DNA of 64,000 nt from assembly GCF_002847305.1 (NCBI RefSeq), contig NZ_CP025408.1, positions 3,493,001 to 3,557,000 on the forward strand, given 5' to 3'. This document shows positions 21,239 to 32,842 of this stretch, one piece after another. Under the pieces are notes generated by a model that made no database searches, was not told the origin of the DNA, and saw nothing but the letters and a program-made list of their open reading frames with translations. The translations under genes were made by a program, and so were the position numbers. Each line of letters starts with the position of its first letter. Positions within the stretch are counted from its first letter, which is position 1. This DNA comes from Paracoccus tegillarcae (GTDB lineage Bacteria > Pseudomonadota > Alphaproteobacteria > Rhodobacterales > Rhodobacteraceae).

Positions 21239-21835
21239 ATGGCGCATATCGACTATTACCTCGGCACGGTCAGCCCGTGGTGCTATCTGGCCGGAGACCG
21301 GCTGGAGCAGCTTGCCCAGAAACACGGTGCGACGATCACCTACAAACCCGTCGATCTGATGCAGCTTTTCTCGCGCACCGGCGGCGTCGCACCGGCTGAC
21401 CGCCATCCCTCGCGATTGGCGCTGCGCGGGCAGGAATTGCAGCGCTGGTCGGATCATCTGGACATGAAAATGAACCTGAAACCGGCGCATTTCCCGGTCA
21501 ACATGGCGCCGTCCTCCTATGCCATCATCGCTGCGCAAGAGGCGGGCGGAGATGTGGGCGCGCTGGTGCAGGGCTTTCTGCGCGCCGTCTGGGCAGAAGA
21601 GCGCGATATCAGCGACGATGCGGTGATCGCCGAGGTGATGACAGCGGCAGGCTTTGATCCGGCAATCGCTGAAAATGGCCTGTTCGTCGGGGCCGAGACC
21701 TATGGTCGCAATCTGGAACAGGCGGTCGAGGCCGGCGCTTTCGGCGCGCCCTTTTATGTCGTCCGTGAAACCGATCAGCGGTTCTGGGGACAGGACCGGC
21801 TGGATTTCCTGGACCGGCATCTGGCCAGCCTGTGA
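21239..21835 (+). CDS. 2-hydroxychromene-2-carboxylate isomerase / DsbA-like protein
   Basis: A 198-residue thioredoxin-fold protein. IDYYLGTVSPWCYLAGDRLEQL matches the N-terminus of the HCCA isomerase / kappa-class GST family, in which Ser or Cys near SPW activates glutathione. The C-terminal FGAPFYVVRETDQRFWGQDRLDFL matches the family FGVPTF...WGQDRL signature. No naphthalene-degradation genes accompany it, so the true substrate is unclear. Its stop overlaps the start of the next gene by 4 bases (GTGA). Confidence 0.88.
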   Translation: MAHIDYYLGTVSPWCYLAGDRLEQLAQKHGATITYKPVDLMQLFSRTGGVAPADRHPSRLALRGQELQRWSDHLDMKMNLKPAHFPVNMAPSSYAIIAAQEAGGDVGALVQGFLRAVWAEERDISDDAVIAEVMTAAGFDPAIAENGLFVGAETYGRNLEQAVEAGAFGAPFYVVRETDQRFWGQDRLDFLDRHLASL

Positions 21836-22614
21836 GCGGCAAGATCCATCAGCGCCACTGGCCGGGCGATCCCGACCGCCCGGCGCTGGCGCTGCATTGC
21901 ATGATGGGCAGCGGTCGCTATTGGGGACCGATTGCCGAGCGGTTGCAGACCCGCCCCGACCTGCGCGGCTTTGACCTGCCCGGACATGGCCGCAGCGATA
22001 GCTGGACCCCGGCAGAGGGCGAGCCTGATCTGCACACGGCGGTGACCCGGATCGCCGCCGCCATGATCGACCGGCCGCTGGACCTGATCGGCCACAGTTT
22101 CGGCGCGACCGTGGCCTTGCGCATCGCGGTCGCCGCGCCCGATGCCGTTCGCAGCCTGACCCTGATCGAGCCGGTTTTCTTCGCCGCCGCCGACCAGCCA
22201 TCCGATGATGTTGCCCTGACCAGGAAGATGATGGATCTGCTGGCCAGTGGCCACGACGACGAGGCAGCCCGCGTCTTTCTGTCGGTCTGGGGCGATCAGC
22301 CCTTTGACGCGCTGTCACCCGTGTTTCAGCAACAGATGGCGCGACAAGTGCATTTGGTGGCCGAGGGCAACGACGTGCTGATCCACGATGCGGCCAATAT
22401 CCTGCGCCCCGGCGGGTTGGAGGCTATCGACGCGCCAGTCATGCTGATCTCAGGCGCGAACTCGCCCCCGGTGATTGCCGATATCGCCGAGGCGCTGGCC
22501 GGGCGCCTGCCCGATGTCGGCCGTGCCGAGGTTCCAAACGCCGGGCATATGCTGCCGATCACCCACCCCGACCAGGTGGCCGATCTGATCGACATCAATC
22601 TGACGCGGGCCTAG
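21832..22614 (+). CDS. Alpha/beta-fold hydrolase
   Basis: A 260-residue enzyme starting with GTG inside the 3' end of the isomerase gene. The nucleophile elbow GHSFG (Ser89) is visible. The oxyanion region ALHCMMGSGRYW and the GFDLPGHGRSD strand-loop are typical of the epoxide-hydrolase/lipase class, and the late catalytic His lies in PNAGHMLPITHPD. Coupling to the DsbA-fold isomerase suggests a shared, probably thiol/ester detoxification, substrate (inference). Confidence 0.88.
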   Translation: MSGKIHQRHWPGDPDRPALALHCMMGSGRYWGPIAERLQTRPDLRGFDLPGHGRSDSWTPAEGEPDLHTAVTRIAAAMIDRPLDLIGHSFGATVALRIAVAAPDAVRSLTLIEPVFFAAADQPSDDVALTRKMMDLLASGHDDEAARVFLSVWGDQPFDALSPVFQQQMARQVHLVAEGNDVLIHDAANILRPGGLEAIDAPVMLISGANSPPVIADIAEALAGRLPDVGRAEVPNAGHMLPITHPDQVADLIDINLTRA

Positions 22615-22732
22615 GGACGATCCAGACAGGGCCGGCGACCATCACGCGCCGTGGAAATGCGAAGGTCAGTGCTCATTGCGGAACGTGGACGTGTTTTCAG
22701 GCAGCGGCTGCGAATAACCGCGTCCAGTCATA

Positions 22733-23083
22733 TTACACGTCGCGAAAATCATCCTCATGCCGCACCGGTCCGATGGCGATCCATTCAGCACGTATTCGCG
22801 CGACTTTGGTATCGCCCCAGGTTCGAAACACGATCCGAAAACCGGTCTCGGACACCTCATCGGCGGATATATCCGCGCGCGCATTTTGACTGGCACCCAT
22901 GTCCCACATGTTCATGCTGACATGCACAACCGGCGCCTCAAGAAACGGTTCTTCAAAGCGGACCAGACAATTGGCCAGCCGGGACCCTTCCCCCGCCCAC
23001 ATTTCTCCGTCGCTTTCAAAGGCCGAGAAAACAAGGGCGGACCCCTTGCTTACCCCAACGGCTGTACTGCTGAATTTGCGCAT
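22733..23083 (-). CDS. H-type lectin domain protein
   Basis: A 116-residue protein that is nearly all one H-type lectin domain. It has the family pattern of an aromatic VRFEEPFLEAPVVHVSMNMWDM strand pair followed by FRIVFRTWGDTKVARIRAEWIAIGP. No signal peptide is apparent (MRKFSSTAVGVSKGSALVF). The H-lectin fold binds GalNAc-type sugars in animals and is scattered in bacteria, often in single genes. The upstream sequence is unusually AT-rich for this genome, suggesting acquisition. Product location and ligand are unknown. Confidence 0.72.
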   Translation of the reverse strand: MRKFSSTAVGVSKGSALVFSAFESDGEMWAGEGSRLANCLVRFEEPFLEAPVVHVSMNMWDMGASQNARADISADEVSETGFRIVFRTWGDTKVARIRAEWIAIGPVRHEDDFRDV

Positions 23084-23260
23084 CTGCAGGTGGCATTCTC
23101 TTCGGTTAAGCCATTGATCAAGGACAGTTTCGCTCGATCTCTGGTATTCTATAGAGGTATCGATATTATATCCAAATTACAGGGCCACAATAAAATTTGG
23201 CAAATTAAAATATATCAATACGAAAATGTAATGGCCTTTCAGGTTTCTTTCGCGCGCATC
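23084..23260. other. AT-rich intergenic region upstream of the lectin gene
   Basis: About 180 bases with markedly higher AT content than the flanks (for example aaaatttggcaaattaaaatatatcaatac). No gene is seen. It probably holds the promoter of the lectin gene and marks foreign DNA inserted downstream of the atp operon. Confidence 0.5.
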
Positions 23261-23292
23261 AAAAGAAACGCCCCGGCATTTCTGCCAGGGCG
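23261..23292 (-). terminator. Rho-independent terminator of the atp operon
   Basis: Stem cgccccggca (23269-23278) pairs with tgccagggcg (23283-23292), 10 bp with one G-U pair, around a TTTC loop. On the minus strand it directly follows atpC (stop 23320) and is followed by a T-rich run. Confidence 0.92.
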
Positions 23293-23319
23293 CTTCATTG
23301 TTTCAATTCGGATGACCTG

Positions 23320-23766
23320 TCAGTCAGGGACGCTGGCCTGATTGGGGTCCAGACCGATATGGGTGCCCATGGCCTCCATATCGGACAGAAGCTTGACCGA
23401 CGCGGCGACGATCTCTTCGCCAGTCGAGTGTTTTTCCTCGACGACCTTCCGGCGACGATGCGCCTCTGACATCATCTGGTTAAAGATCTCTTGGGTCATT
23501 TCCTCGCGGGCATGGCCCCGTTCGGCAAGCAGCGAAACCGACTCGTTGTTGATCTCGGCAAAGCCTCCGGTCACGGCGAATTGCGTCTCGGCACCGCCTT
23601 CGTCGACAACCACGACCACGCCGGGACGCAGGTTGACGATAACCGGCGCGTGGCCCGGCATGACGGTCAGATCACCGTCATTTCCCGGCAGGCGCACCTC
23701 GCGCACGGGCACCGACACAAGGCGGCGCTCGGGCGAGACGAGGTCAAACTGCATGTTATCGGCCAT
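23320..23766 (-). CDS. atpC: ATP synthase F1 epsilon subunit
   Basis: Central-stalk subunit regulating F1, 148 residues. The N-terminal beta-sandwich begins MQFDLVSPERRLVSVPV and carries LPGNDGDLTVMPGHAPVIVNLRPG. A shortened helical C-terminus follows. It is the last gene of atpHAGDC, 9 bases after atpD and just before the operon terminator. Confidence 0.97.
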   Translation of the reverse strand: MADNMQFDLVSPERRLVSVPVREVRLPGNDGDLTVMPGHAPVIVNLRPGVVVVVDEGGAETQFAVTGGFAEINNESVSLLAERGHAREEMTQEIFNQMMSEAHRRRKVVEEKHSTGEEIVAASVKLLSDMEAMGTHIGLDPNQASVPD

Positions 23767-23775
23767 AGTGCCCCC

Positions 23776-25212
<1,437 letters not shown>

Positions 25213-25224
25213 CTACTGATCGGG

Positions 25225-26112
25225 TCAGAGCGCTTCGGCGCCCGAGATGATTTCGATGAGTTCCTTGGTGATCGCAGCCTGACGCGAACGGTTATATTCG
25301 GTCGTCAGACGATCAATCATGTCACCCGCGTTGCGTGTGGCGTTATCCATGGCCGACATCCGCGCACCCTGTTCACTGGCTGCGTTTTCCAACAGCGCGG
25401 CGAAGATCTGCGTCGCAACCGAACGCGGCAGCAGATCGGCCAGAATGGCCTCTTCGCCGGGCTCATAGTCGTATTGCGAATCCGCGCCGCCCACTGCATC
25501 CGCTTCGCCCTGTTCGGGCACCACGGCGGGGATGATCTGCTGTTCGGTCGGAACCTGGCTGATCACCGATTCAAAGCGGTTGTAATAGATCGTCGCCACG
25601 TCATAGCCACCATCGTCAAAGCGCGTCAGCACCTCATCGGCGATCTCGCGCGCATGCTCATAGGCGATGCGCTTGACCTCGCTGAGGTCGACGTGATGGA
25701 CGAGGCTGCTGGCGTAGTCACGCTTTAGCTGCTCGCGGCCCTTCTTGCCGACGGTCAGGATCTCGACCGACTTGCCAGCCGCCCGCAGCTTGCTGGCGCG
25801 CTGCCGCGCCAACTTGACGATCGAGCTGTTAAAGCCGCCCGCAAGGCCACGTTCCGCCGTCAGGACGACCAGCAAGTGCCGGTCGTCGCTGCCGGTGCCG
25901 GCCAACAGGCGCGGCGCATTGTCGGAACCCTGGGTGCCCGCGGTCAGTCCAGCCATCACGGCATTCATCCGCTCGGCATAGGGGCGTGCGGCCTCTGCCG
26001 CATCCTGCGCACGGCGCAGTTTGGCGGCAGCGACCATTTGCATGGCCTTGGTGATCTTGCGCGTGTTCTTGACGCTCTCGATCCGGTTTTTAAGGTCCTT
26101 AAGGCTGGGCAT
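25225..26112 (-). CDS. atpG: ATP synthase F1 gamma subunit
   Basis: Rotor shaft of F1, 295 residues. Both terminal helices are present: [36 protein letters not shown] and the C-terminal [40 protein letters not shown]. The residues around 195-215 ([22 protein letters not shown]) form a short acidic insertion relative to E. coli. Confidence 0.98.
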   Translation of the reverse strand: MPSLKDLKNRIESVKNTRKITKAMQMVAAAKLRRAQDAAEAARPYAERMNAVMAGLTAGTQGSDNAPRLLAGTGSDDRHLLVVLTAERGLAGGFNSSIVKLARQRASKLRAAGKSVEILTVGKKGREQLKRDYASSLVHHVDLSEVKRIAYEHAREIADEVLTRFDDGGYDVATIYYNRFESVISQVPTEQQIIPAVVPEQGEADAVGGADSQYDYEPGEEAILADLLPRSVATQIFAALLENAASEQGARMSAMDNATRNAGDMIDRLTTEYNRSRQAAITKELIEIISGAEAL

Positions 26113-26124
26113 CTGATTGCCTCC

Positions 26125-27660
26125 TTAAGCCCGAGTCTTGGCGTAAGCGTCCAGCGCCGACTTTATGGCGTCTTCCAGATCACCGGAAACCTTGCGGTCA
26201 TTCGTGGTGATATCGTCCAGCAGGTCCGACTGCTGGTTGCGCAGGAACTGGATCAGGCCCTGTTCCCATGCGACGATCTCCTTGACCGGAACTTGGTCGA
26301 TATAACCCTTGGTACCGGCATAGATCACGATCACGATCTCGGCGTTGGTCAGCGGCTGGTATTGCGGCTGCTTCATCAGCTCGGTCAGGCGCGCACCGCG
26401 GTTCAGCAGTTTCTGCGTCGCGGCGTCCAGATCGGACCCGAACTGCGCAAAGGCGGCCATTTCGCGATACTGAGCCAGTTCCAGCTTGACCGGACCGGCG
26501 ACCGATTTCATCGCCTTGGTCTGGGCGGCCGAACCAACGCGGCTGACCGACAGACCGGTGTTCACTGCAGGGCGGATACCCTGGAAGAACAGGTCGGTTT
26601 CGAGGAAGATCTGACCATCGGTGATCGAGATCACGTTGGTCGGGATATAGGCCGAAAGGTCACCCGCCTGGGTTTCGATGATCGGCAGTGCGGTCAGCGA
26701 ACCGCCGCCGTTATTCTCGTTCATCTTGGCTGAACGTTCCAGCAGACGCGAGTGCAGGTAGAACACGTCGCCCGGATAGGCTTCGCGGCCGGGCGGACGG
26801 CGCAGCAACAGCGACATCTGGCGATAAGCAACGGCCTGTTTGGACAGGTCGTCATAGATCATCAATGCATCCATGCCATTGTCGCGGAAATATTCGCCCA
26901 TGGCGGTTGCCGAGTAAGGCGCAAGATACTGCATCGGCGCCGGGTCCGAGGCGGTCGCAGCGACCACGATCGAGTATTCCATCGCGCCGGTTTCTTCCAG
27001 CTTCTGCACCAGCTGCGCCACGGTCGAGCGCTTCTGGCCGACAGCGACATAGATGCAATACAGCGACTTCATGCCGTCGTCTTCGCGGCCGTTATAGTTC
27101 TTCTGGTTCAGGATCGTGTCCAGAGCCACGGCGGTCTTGCCGGTCTGACGGTCACCAATGATCAACTCGCGCTGGCCACGGCCAACCGGGATCATGGCGT
27201 CGACCGATTTCAGGCCCGTGGCCATCGGTTCATGCACCGACTGACGCGGCATGATGCCTGGTGCCTTGCTGTCGGCCACAGCCATGATCGGATCAGCGAT
27301 CGGACCCTTGCCGTCGATGGGATTGCCAAGCGCGTCGACAACGCGGCCCAGCAGGCCCTTGCCGGTCGGCACTTCCACGATGGCGCCGGTACGTTTGACC
27401 GTATCGCCTTCCTTGATGTCGCGGTCATCGCCGAAGATCACGACGCCGACGTTATCCGACTCAAGGTTCAGAACCATCCCGCGGATACCGCCGGGGAATT
27501 CGACCATCTCGCCGGCCTGGACCTTGTCCAGACCGTAGATGCGCGCGATGCCGTCACCGACGGACAGCACCTGGCCGACCTCGGCCACCTGGGCATCCTG
27601 CCCGAAATTCTTGATCTGATCCTTGAGGATCGCCGAAATCTCGGCTGCCTGGATTCCCAT
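26125..27660 (-). CDS. atpA: ATP synthase F1 alpha subunit
   Basis: Non-catalytic nucleotide-binding subunit, 511 residues, with P-loop GDRQTGKT (169-176). The signature [17 protein letters not shown] is present. The start codon overlaps the atpH stop (TAATG). Confidence 0.99.
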   Translation of the reverse strand: MGIQAAEISAILKDQIKNFGQDAQVAEVGQVLSVGDGIARIYGLDKVQAGEMVEFPGGIRGMVLNLESDNVGVVIFGDDRDIKEGDTVKRTGAIVEVPTGKGLLGRVVDALGNPIDGKGPIADPIMAVADSKAPGIMPRQSVHEPMATGLKSVDAMIPVGRGQRELIIGDRQTGKTAVALDTILNQKNYNGREDDGMKSLYCIYVAVGQKRSTVAQLVQKLEETGAMEYSIVVAATASDPAPMQYLAPYSATAMGEYFRDNGMDALMIYDDLSKQAVAYRQMSLLLRRPPGREAYPGDVFYLHSRLLERSAKMNENNGGGSLTALPIIETQAGDLSAYIPTNVISITDGQIFLETDLFFQGIRPAVNTGLSVSRVGSAAQTKAMKSVAGPVKLELAQYREMAAFAQFGSDLDAATQKLLNRGARLTELMKQPQYQPLTNAEIVIVIYAGTKGYIDQVPVKEIVAWEQGLIQFLRNQQSDLLDDITTNDRKVSGDLEDAIKSALDAYAKTRA

Positions 27661-28226
27661 TATCCGACCTCTTTCATAGTATTCTGGAGGGAAGCGAGCT
27701 TCGAGCGGATCGACGAGTCGATCATCTGCGAGCCCAGCTTGACAATCATGCCGCCGATGAGGGCGTCATCAACACGGGTGTTCAGCTTGACAGTCTTGCC
27801 CGATTTCTCGGCCAAGGTCTGGATCAGCTGGTTTTTTTGCTCATCACTCAGCACAACCGCGCTGGTTACTTCGGCGGTGATCTCGCCGCGTTCATCCGCA
27901 ATCAGCGCACGCAACTGGTCCACCAGCGCGGGCAGCACGAACAGGCGGCGATTCGAAGCCATCAGCTGCAGCGTATTCGCCATTGTGGCGCCCAGCCCCA
28001 TCTTTTGAGCGATCGCAGTAATGGCCTTTTGCTGGTTGTCACGGGAATAGCGCGGCGAGGCGATCAGGTCGCGCAGCTCGGCGCTATCGTCCAGCGCGCC
28101 TTGCAACTGATCCAGTTCCGAAGAGATGCTGTCGATCCCGCCATCTTCGCGAGCGATATCAAAGACGGCCTGTGCGTAACGCCCGGCGATACTTTGAGAC
28201 ATGGAAGCTGTGTTTGCCACTGTCAT
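27660..28226 (-). CDS. atpH: ATP synthase F1 delta subunit
   Basis: Peripheral-stalk subunit linking F1 to the b subunits, up to 188 residues. It contains [19 protein letters not shown] at the start and a C-terminal [31 protein letters not shown] typical of OSCP/delta. The ATG at 28226 abuts its GAAGG. A GTG two codons later (28220, VANTASMSQ) sits six bases from that GAAGG and may be the true start. It is the first gene of the operon; F0 genes lie elsewhere. The 280 bases upstream hold no gene that I can support. Confidence 0.95.
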   Translation of the reverse strand: MTVANTASMSQSIAGRYAQAVFDIAREDGGIDSISSELDQLQGALDDSAELRDLIASPRYSRDNQQKAITAIAQKMGLGATMANTLQLMASNRRLFVLPALVDQLRALIADERGEITAEVTSAVVLSDEQKNQLIQTLAEKSGKTVKLNTRVDDALIGGMIVKLGSQMIDSSIRSKLASLQNTMKEVG

Positions 28227-28506
28227 CCTTCACGGTTTGCGCATGCCCAACGCTCGGGCCGGCCTTGGGCCGGTCTGTCGCTGGGCGTGCGGGTCAACGG
28301 GCGGCGGCGTCGGGTCCCCCTGCCCTGAAATCTGCGGCGTCTCTAGCAGGTGATTTCGCGCCCTGCAACCGCCAAGCACACGGAAAGGAGAGGCTTGGTT
28401 TCGGTGGGCCCGTGCTGATCCCCGTCTCACTTGTGCCCGACCGCGACCAAGGTCGCATCACCCTGCGTCAGCCTGCCGCAGGCAAGGCACTGCAAGCATC
28501 GCGTGA

Positions 28507-29280
28507 TCAGCGCAGGCGCCGCGCGACCTCTTGCCGGCCGGGCCTTGGCCTTGCGATACCGCCCAGCACCTCGATCGGGCTGGGCACATGCACACCGACG
28601 CCTGTGCCAACAGCGCCGTGAACCTGCTTGCTCAGCTCTGCCAGAACGACGCCGGCAATCAGGACGCGGCTGATGCGGACCCCTGTCCGTTCCCAGAACT
28701 GCGCCCCGCGCAACCAGAAACGGCGCTCTGACGGGGGAATATAAAGCGCTGCGCCCTGCCAGTCGGTGACAAAACCGGCTTGCCGGGTCTGCAACTCCAA
28801 CTGACCGGCCGTATAGCTGCGCCCGAAACCAAAGGGCGTCCCATCCGAGGCCGCCCAAAGCCCGGCGCGGTTCGGCACCATGATCAGCATGCGCCCCCCC
28901 GGCCCCAGCACGCGCCAGGCCTCGGCCAACAGGGCTGCGGGATGGTCGCTGGTCTCCAACCCGTGCAGCATGACCAACCGGTCCACACTGCCGGTATCCA
29001 ATGGCCAGGTCGTCTCTTCGCATAAAATGCTGTGATTGGGTGCGCCGGCAGGCCAGGCCATCACGCCTTGCGGTCCGGGCATCAGCGCCGTCACCCGCCG
29101 CGCCTGAGCCAGATAGGGGCGCAGCATGGGTGCCGCAAAACCAAAGCCCGCGACCGTCATGCCCTGCGCCGTCGCCGCAGGCCAGCGCGCGGTCAGCCGA
29201 TCACGCAGCACACGCTGGACCACGCGTCCAATGGAACGCTGGTAATAAAAGCGCTGCAGATCGGCGACATCGTGATGCAT
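28507..29280 (-). CDS. Class I SAM-dependent methyltransferase
   Basis: A 257-residue protein read from ATG 29280 (MHHDVADLQRFYYQRSIGRVVQRVLRD). It shows a degenerate motif I (MTVAGFGFAAPMLRPYL), a post-II region VDRLVMLHGLETSDHPAALLAEAWRVLGPGGRMLIMVPNRAGLWA, and an FGRSYTAGQLELQTRQAGF block. This layout is common to a conserved Rhodobacterales methyltransferase encoded next to gloB. The substrate is unknown. It is divergent from gloB with a 57-base gap. Confidence 0.85.
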   Translation of the reverse strand: MHHDVADLQRFYYQRSIGRVVQRVLRDRLTARWPAATAQGMTVAGFGFAAPMLRPYLAQARRVTALMPGPQGVMAWPAGAPNHSILCEETTWPLDTGSVDRLVMLHGLETSDHPAALLAEAWRVLGPGGRMLIMVPNRAGLWAASDGTPFGFGRSYTAGQLELQTRQAGFVTDWQGAALYIPPSERRFWLRGAQFWERTGVRISRVLIAGVVLAELSKQVHGAVGTGVGVHVPSPIEVLGGIARPRPGRQEVARRLR

Positions 29281-29337
29281 TGCGCCCGCCCGGTTGTTTT
29301 GCGACCCTGAAGACAGCACAGGAAAAGGAGTTTGCCA

Positions 29338-30099
29338 ATGCCAGCCCCAACGAATCCGGTCGAACTGGTGACGATCCGGTGCCTTCAGGACAATTATGCC
29401 TATCTGATCCACGGCCAAGGCGAGACGGTTCTGATCGATGCCCCAGAGGCCGCGCCGATTCTGGCGGCTTTGACAGAGCATGGCTGGACGCTGGACCGTA
29501 TCCTGCTGACCCATCACCACGCAGACCATACGGACGCCGTGCCGGCGCTGGTGGCGCAAACGGGCGCGCAGGTGATTGGTGCAACCGCCGACGCCCACCG
29601 GCTGCCCGATCTGGATCAACAGATTGCGCCCGGCGAGACGATCACGCTGTGCGGTCAGCCGGCCGAGGTCATCGACGTATCGGGCCACACGGTCGGCCAC
29701 ATCGCCATCCACATGCCGCAATCGCAGCTGGCCTTTACAGCCGACAGCCTGATGGCAATCGGCTGCGGGCGGTTGTTCGAAGGCGACCCGGCGATGATGT
29801 GGGACAGCCTGTCACGGCTGAACGCCCTGCCCGGCGAAACGCTGATCTGTTCCGGTCATGACTACTGCGCCGGCAACGGTGCCTTTGCGCTGTCGGTTGA
29901 TCCCGACAATCAGGCGCTGAAGGACCGCCTCGCCGGGGTGGATGATGGCGCCCTGCCCTGTGCGCCCGCTACACTGACAGTCGAACGCGACACAAATCCG
30001 TTCCTGCGCGCAGCCGCTTTGGCAGATTCGCTGGGGATGCAGGGGGCCGCGGAAGCCGAGGTCTTTGCGAAGCTGCGTCAGATGAAGGATGCCTTTTAA
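29338..30099 (+). CDS. gloB: Hydroxyacylglutathione hydrolase (glyoxalase II)
   Basis: Hydrolyses S-lactoylglutathione in methylglyoxal detoxification, 253 residues. The metallo-beta-lactamase motif THHHADHTD (58-66) provides the dinuclear metal ligands. Later ligands lie in VSGHTVGHIAIH, FTADSLMAIGCGRLFEG and CSGHDYCAGNGAFA. The glutathione-contact C-terminus (ERDTNPFLRAAA) is present. ATG 29338 follows AAGGAG at eight bases. Confidence 0.96.
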   Translation: MPAPTNPVELVTIRCLQDNYAYLIHGQGETVLIDAPEAAPILAALTEHGWTLDRILLTHHHADHTDAVPALVAQTGAQVIGATADAHRLPDLDQQIAPGETITLCGQPAEVIDVSGHTVGHIAIHMPQSQLAFTADSLMAIGCGRLFEGDPAMMWDSLSRLNALPGETLICSGHDYCAGNGAFALSVDPDNQALKDRLAGVDDGALPCAPATLTVERDTNPFLRAAALADSLGMQGAAEAEVFAKLRQMKDAF

Positions 30100-30276
30100 G
30101 CCTTGAAACCTGTCCTTCCAGTGAACAGATTTGCCTCAATCGCGGAATTTTGCGGTCCGCCATCAAGAAAACTCTTGAAGCCAACCGCATTCCACCAAAT
30201 CTTAACTGTATCGTGACAGTCTGGACAGGTGGGCCCCCAGATATAGCCCATACCGCAGGCCGACTGACAGGAGACC

Positions 30277-32604
30277 ATGCCCGTGCCAAGTTTTTCGACC
30301 TCACTTGAACAGGCCATTCACGCAGCGCTTGCGCTGGCAAATGAACACCGCCACGAGCTGGCCACGCTGGAGCATCTGCTGCTGGCGCTGACCGATGAGC
30401 CCGAGGCGATCAAGGTGATGCGCGCCTGCAATGTCGACCTGGAAGAGCTGCGAAAGCTGCTGGTCGAATATATCGAAGATGACCTGTCGACACTGATCAC
30501 CGATGTCGAAGGGTCCGAGGCTGTGCCGACCGCGGCCTTCCAGCGCGTGATCCAGCGCGCAGCAATCCATGTGCAGTCCTCGGGCCGGTCCGAAGTGACG
30601 GGGGCCAACGTTCTGGTCGCCATCTTCGCCGAGCGCGAATCAAATGCGGCAGCCTTCCTGCAGGAACTGGACATGACCCGCTATGACGCGGTGAACTTTA
30701 TCGCCCATGGCGTCGCCAAGAATCCCAGTTTCAACGAAACGCGCCGCATCGCAGGTGCCTCGGATGAAGATAGCGCCGAAGCCGAGGAACAGGCCGAACC
30801 CAAAGAAGAGACGGCGCTGGCCAAATATTGCGTCGATCTGAACGTCAAATCGAAAAAGGGCGATGTGGACCCGCTGATCGGACGCGAATCCGAGGTCGAG
30901 CGCTGCATCCAGGTTCTCTGCCGCCGCCGCAAGAACAACCCGCTGCTGGTGGGCGATCCGGGTGTCGGCAAGACGGCCATCGCCGAAGGACTGGCCAAGA
31001 AAATCGTCGAGGGCGAAACCCCCGATGTGCTGTCTGGCGCGACGATTTTTTCGCTGGATATGGGCGCGCTGCTGGCCGGGACCCGCTATCGCGGCGACTT
31101 CGAAGAGCGCTTGAAAGCCGTCGTCAAGGAACTGGAACAGCACGAGGATGCGATTCTGTTCATTGACGAGATCCATACCGTGATCGGCGCAGGCGCCACC
31201 TCGGGCGGGGCAATGGATGCCTCGAACCTGCTGAAACCGGCGTTGGCCGGCGGCAAGCTGCGCTGCATGGGATCGACGACCTACAAGGAATACCGTCAAC
31301 ATTTCGAAAAGGACCGCGCCCTGTCGCGCCGGTTCCAGAAGATCGATGTGAACGAGCCGTCGGTTCCCGATAGCGTCAAGATCCTGATGGGTCTGAAACC
31401 GCATTTCGAAGAGCACCACGAATTGCGCTATACCAACGACGCGATCAAAACGGCAGTCGAGCTTGCGCATCGCTATATCAACGACCGCAAACTGCCCGAC
31501 AGCGCCATCGACGTCATCGACGAGGCCGGCGCGGCGCAGCACCTGGTTGCTGAATCCAAGCGTCGCAAGACGATTTCGCCCAAGGAAATCGAAGCCGTGG
31601 TGGCCAAGATCGCCCGCATTCCCCCGAAAAATGTCAGCAAGGACGATGCCGAGGTATTGCGCGATCTGGATGTGTCGCTGAAGCGTGTGGTCTTTGGTCA
31701 GGACAATGCCATCGACGCGCTGTCCAGCGCGATCAAGCTGGCGCGTGCCGGTCTGCGCGAACCTGAAAAGCCCATTGGCAACTATCTGTTCGCTGGCCCG
31801 ACGGGTGTCGGCAAGACCGAGGTCGCCAAGCAATTGGCCAACACGCTCGGCGTCGAACTGCTGCGCTTTGACATGTCTGAATACATGGAAAAGCACGCTG
31901 TCAGCCGACTGATCGGCGCACCTCCGGGCTATGTCGGTTTTGATCAGGGCGGTCTTTTGACCGACGGGATCGACCAGCACCCGCACTCGGTGCTGCTGCT
32001 GGACGAGATCGAAAAGGCGCATCCGGATGTGTTCAACATCCTGCTGCAGGTGATGGATCACGGCAGACTGACCGACCACAATGGCCGGCAGGTGGATTTC
32101 CGCAATGTCATCCTGATCATGACGTCGAATGCGGGCGCCGCCGATCAGGCCAAGGCGGCCATCGGTTTCGGCCGCGAGCGTCGCGAAGGCGAGGATGTCG
32201 AGGCGATCGAGCGCACCTTCACGCCGGAATTCCGCAACCGGCTGGATGCGGTGGTCAGCTTTGCACCGCTGCCGCGCGAGGTCATCGTTCAGGTCGTCGA
32301 GAAATTCGTGCTGCAGCTAGAGGCGCAGTTGATGGACCGCAATGTCCATATCGAATTGACCGACGATGCCGCGAACTGGCTGGCCGATCGGGGTTATGAT
32401 GACAAGATGGGTGCACGCCCTCTGGGCCGTGTGATCCAGGAAACCATCAAGAAGCCGCTGGCAGAAGAACTGCTGTTTGGCCGGCTGCAGAAAGGTGGTG
32501 TCGTCAAGGTCCGTCTGGATGATGACAAGCTGGTCTTCGACATCACCGGCCCCGAGGCCCCGCGCATCGGCAAATCCAAACCGCCGCTGTTGACGGCCGA
32601 CTAG
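30277..32604 (+). CDS. clpA: ATP-dependent Clp protease ATP-binding subunit ClpA
   Basis: AAA+ unfoldase partner of ClpP, 775 residues. The N-terminal Clp-N repeats (about 1-145) bind ClpS. Domain D1 has Walker A GDPGVGKT (226-233); D2 has GPTGVGKT (about 507-514). The D2 Walker B region is [22 protein letters not shown]. Start ATG follows AGGAG. clpS, usually just upstream, is not found in the preceding 177 bases. ClpA also handles ssrA-tagged proteins, linking it to the tmRNA gene later in the window. Confidence 0.96.
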   Translation: MPVPSFSTSLEQAIHAALALANEHRHELATLEHLLLALTDEPEAIKVMRACNVDLEELRKLLVEYIEDDLSTLITDVEGSEAVPTAAFQRVIQRAAIHVQSSGRSEVTGANVLVAIFAERESNAAAFLQELDMTRYDAVNFIAHGVAKNPSFNETRRIAGASDEDSAEAEEQAEPKEETALAKYCVDLNVKSKKGDVDPLIGRESEVERCIQVLCRRRKNNPLLVGDPGVGKTAIAEGLAKKIVEGETPDVLSGATIFSLDMGALLAGTRYRGDFEERLKAVVKELEQHEDAILFIDEIHTVIGAGATSGGAMDASNLLKPALAGGKLRCMGSTTYKEYRQHFEKDRALSRRFQKIDVNEPSVPDSVKILMGLKPHFEEHHELRYTNDAIKTAVELAHRYINDRKLPDSAIDVIDEAGAAQHLVAESKRRKTISPKEIEAVVAKIARIPPKNVSKDDAEVLRDLDVSLKRVVFGQDNAIDALSSAIKLARAGLREPEKPIGNYLFAGPTGVGKTEVAKQLANTLGVELLRFDMSEYMEKHAVSRLIGAPPGYVGFDQGGLLTDGIDQHPHSVLLLDEIEKAHPDVFNILLQVMDHGRLTDHNGRQVDFRNVILIMTSNAGAADQAKAAIGFGRERREGEDVEAIERTFTPEFRNRLDAVVSFAPLPREVIVQVVEKFVLQLEAQLMDRNVHIELTDDAANWLADRGYDDKMGARPLGRVIQETIKKPLAEELLFGRLQKGGVVKVRLDDDKLVFDITGPEAPRIGKSKPPLLTAD

Positions 32605-32650
32605 CGCAATCTTACCCGGGCGCAGCAAAACGCCCGCTATCCATGGAATG

Positions 32651-32686
32651 CCCCCTCTGCAGCATCGCGGAGGGGGTGTTTTTTTA
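32651..32686 (+). terminator. Rho-independent terminator of clpA
   Basis: Stem ccccctc (32651-32657) with gaggggg (32670-32676) is followed by TGTTTTTTT. A smaller gggcg/cgccc hairpin lies just upstream. Confidence 0.88.
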
Positions 32687-32842
32687 ACCAACGCCCAAAG
32701 AAAATCCCGTCGATTTCGCAGCTTTGGTCAGTCGGCGGCCGGTAAATAGGCACCCGCTGTCGCCAATCGACAGGTTGCCCGGCCTGCGCTATCATTTTCT
32801 CACTGCCGCGCCGCACCACCTGCAACCAGAGGATGACCGGCC

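Noticed and set aside
29281..29721. N-terminal extension of the methyltransferase over gloB
   Set aside because: It runs antisense through the gloB active site; the ATG at 29280 fits the family.
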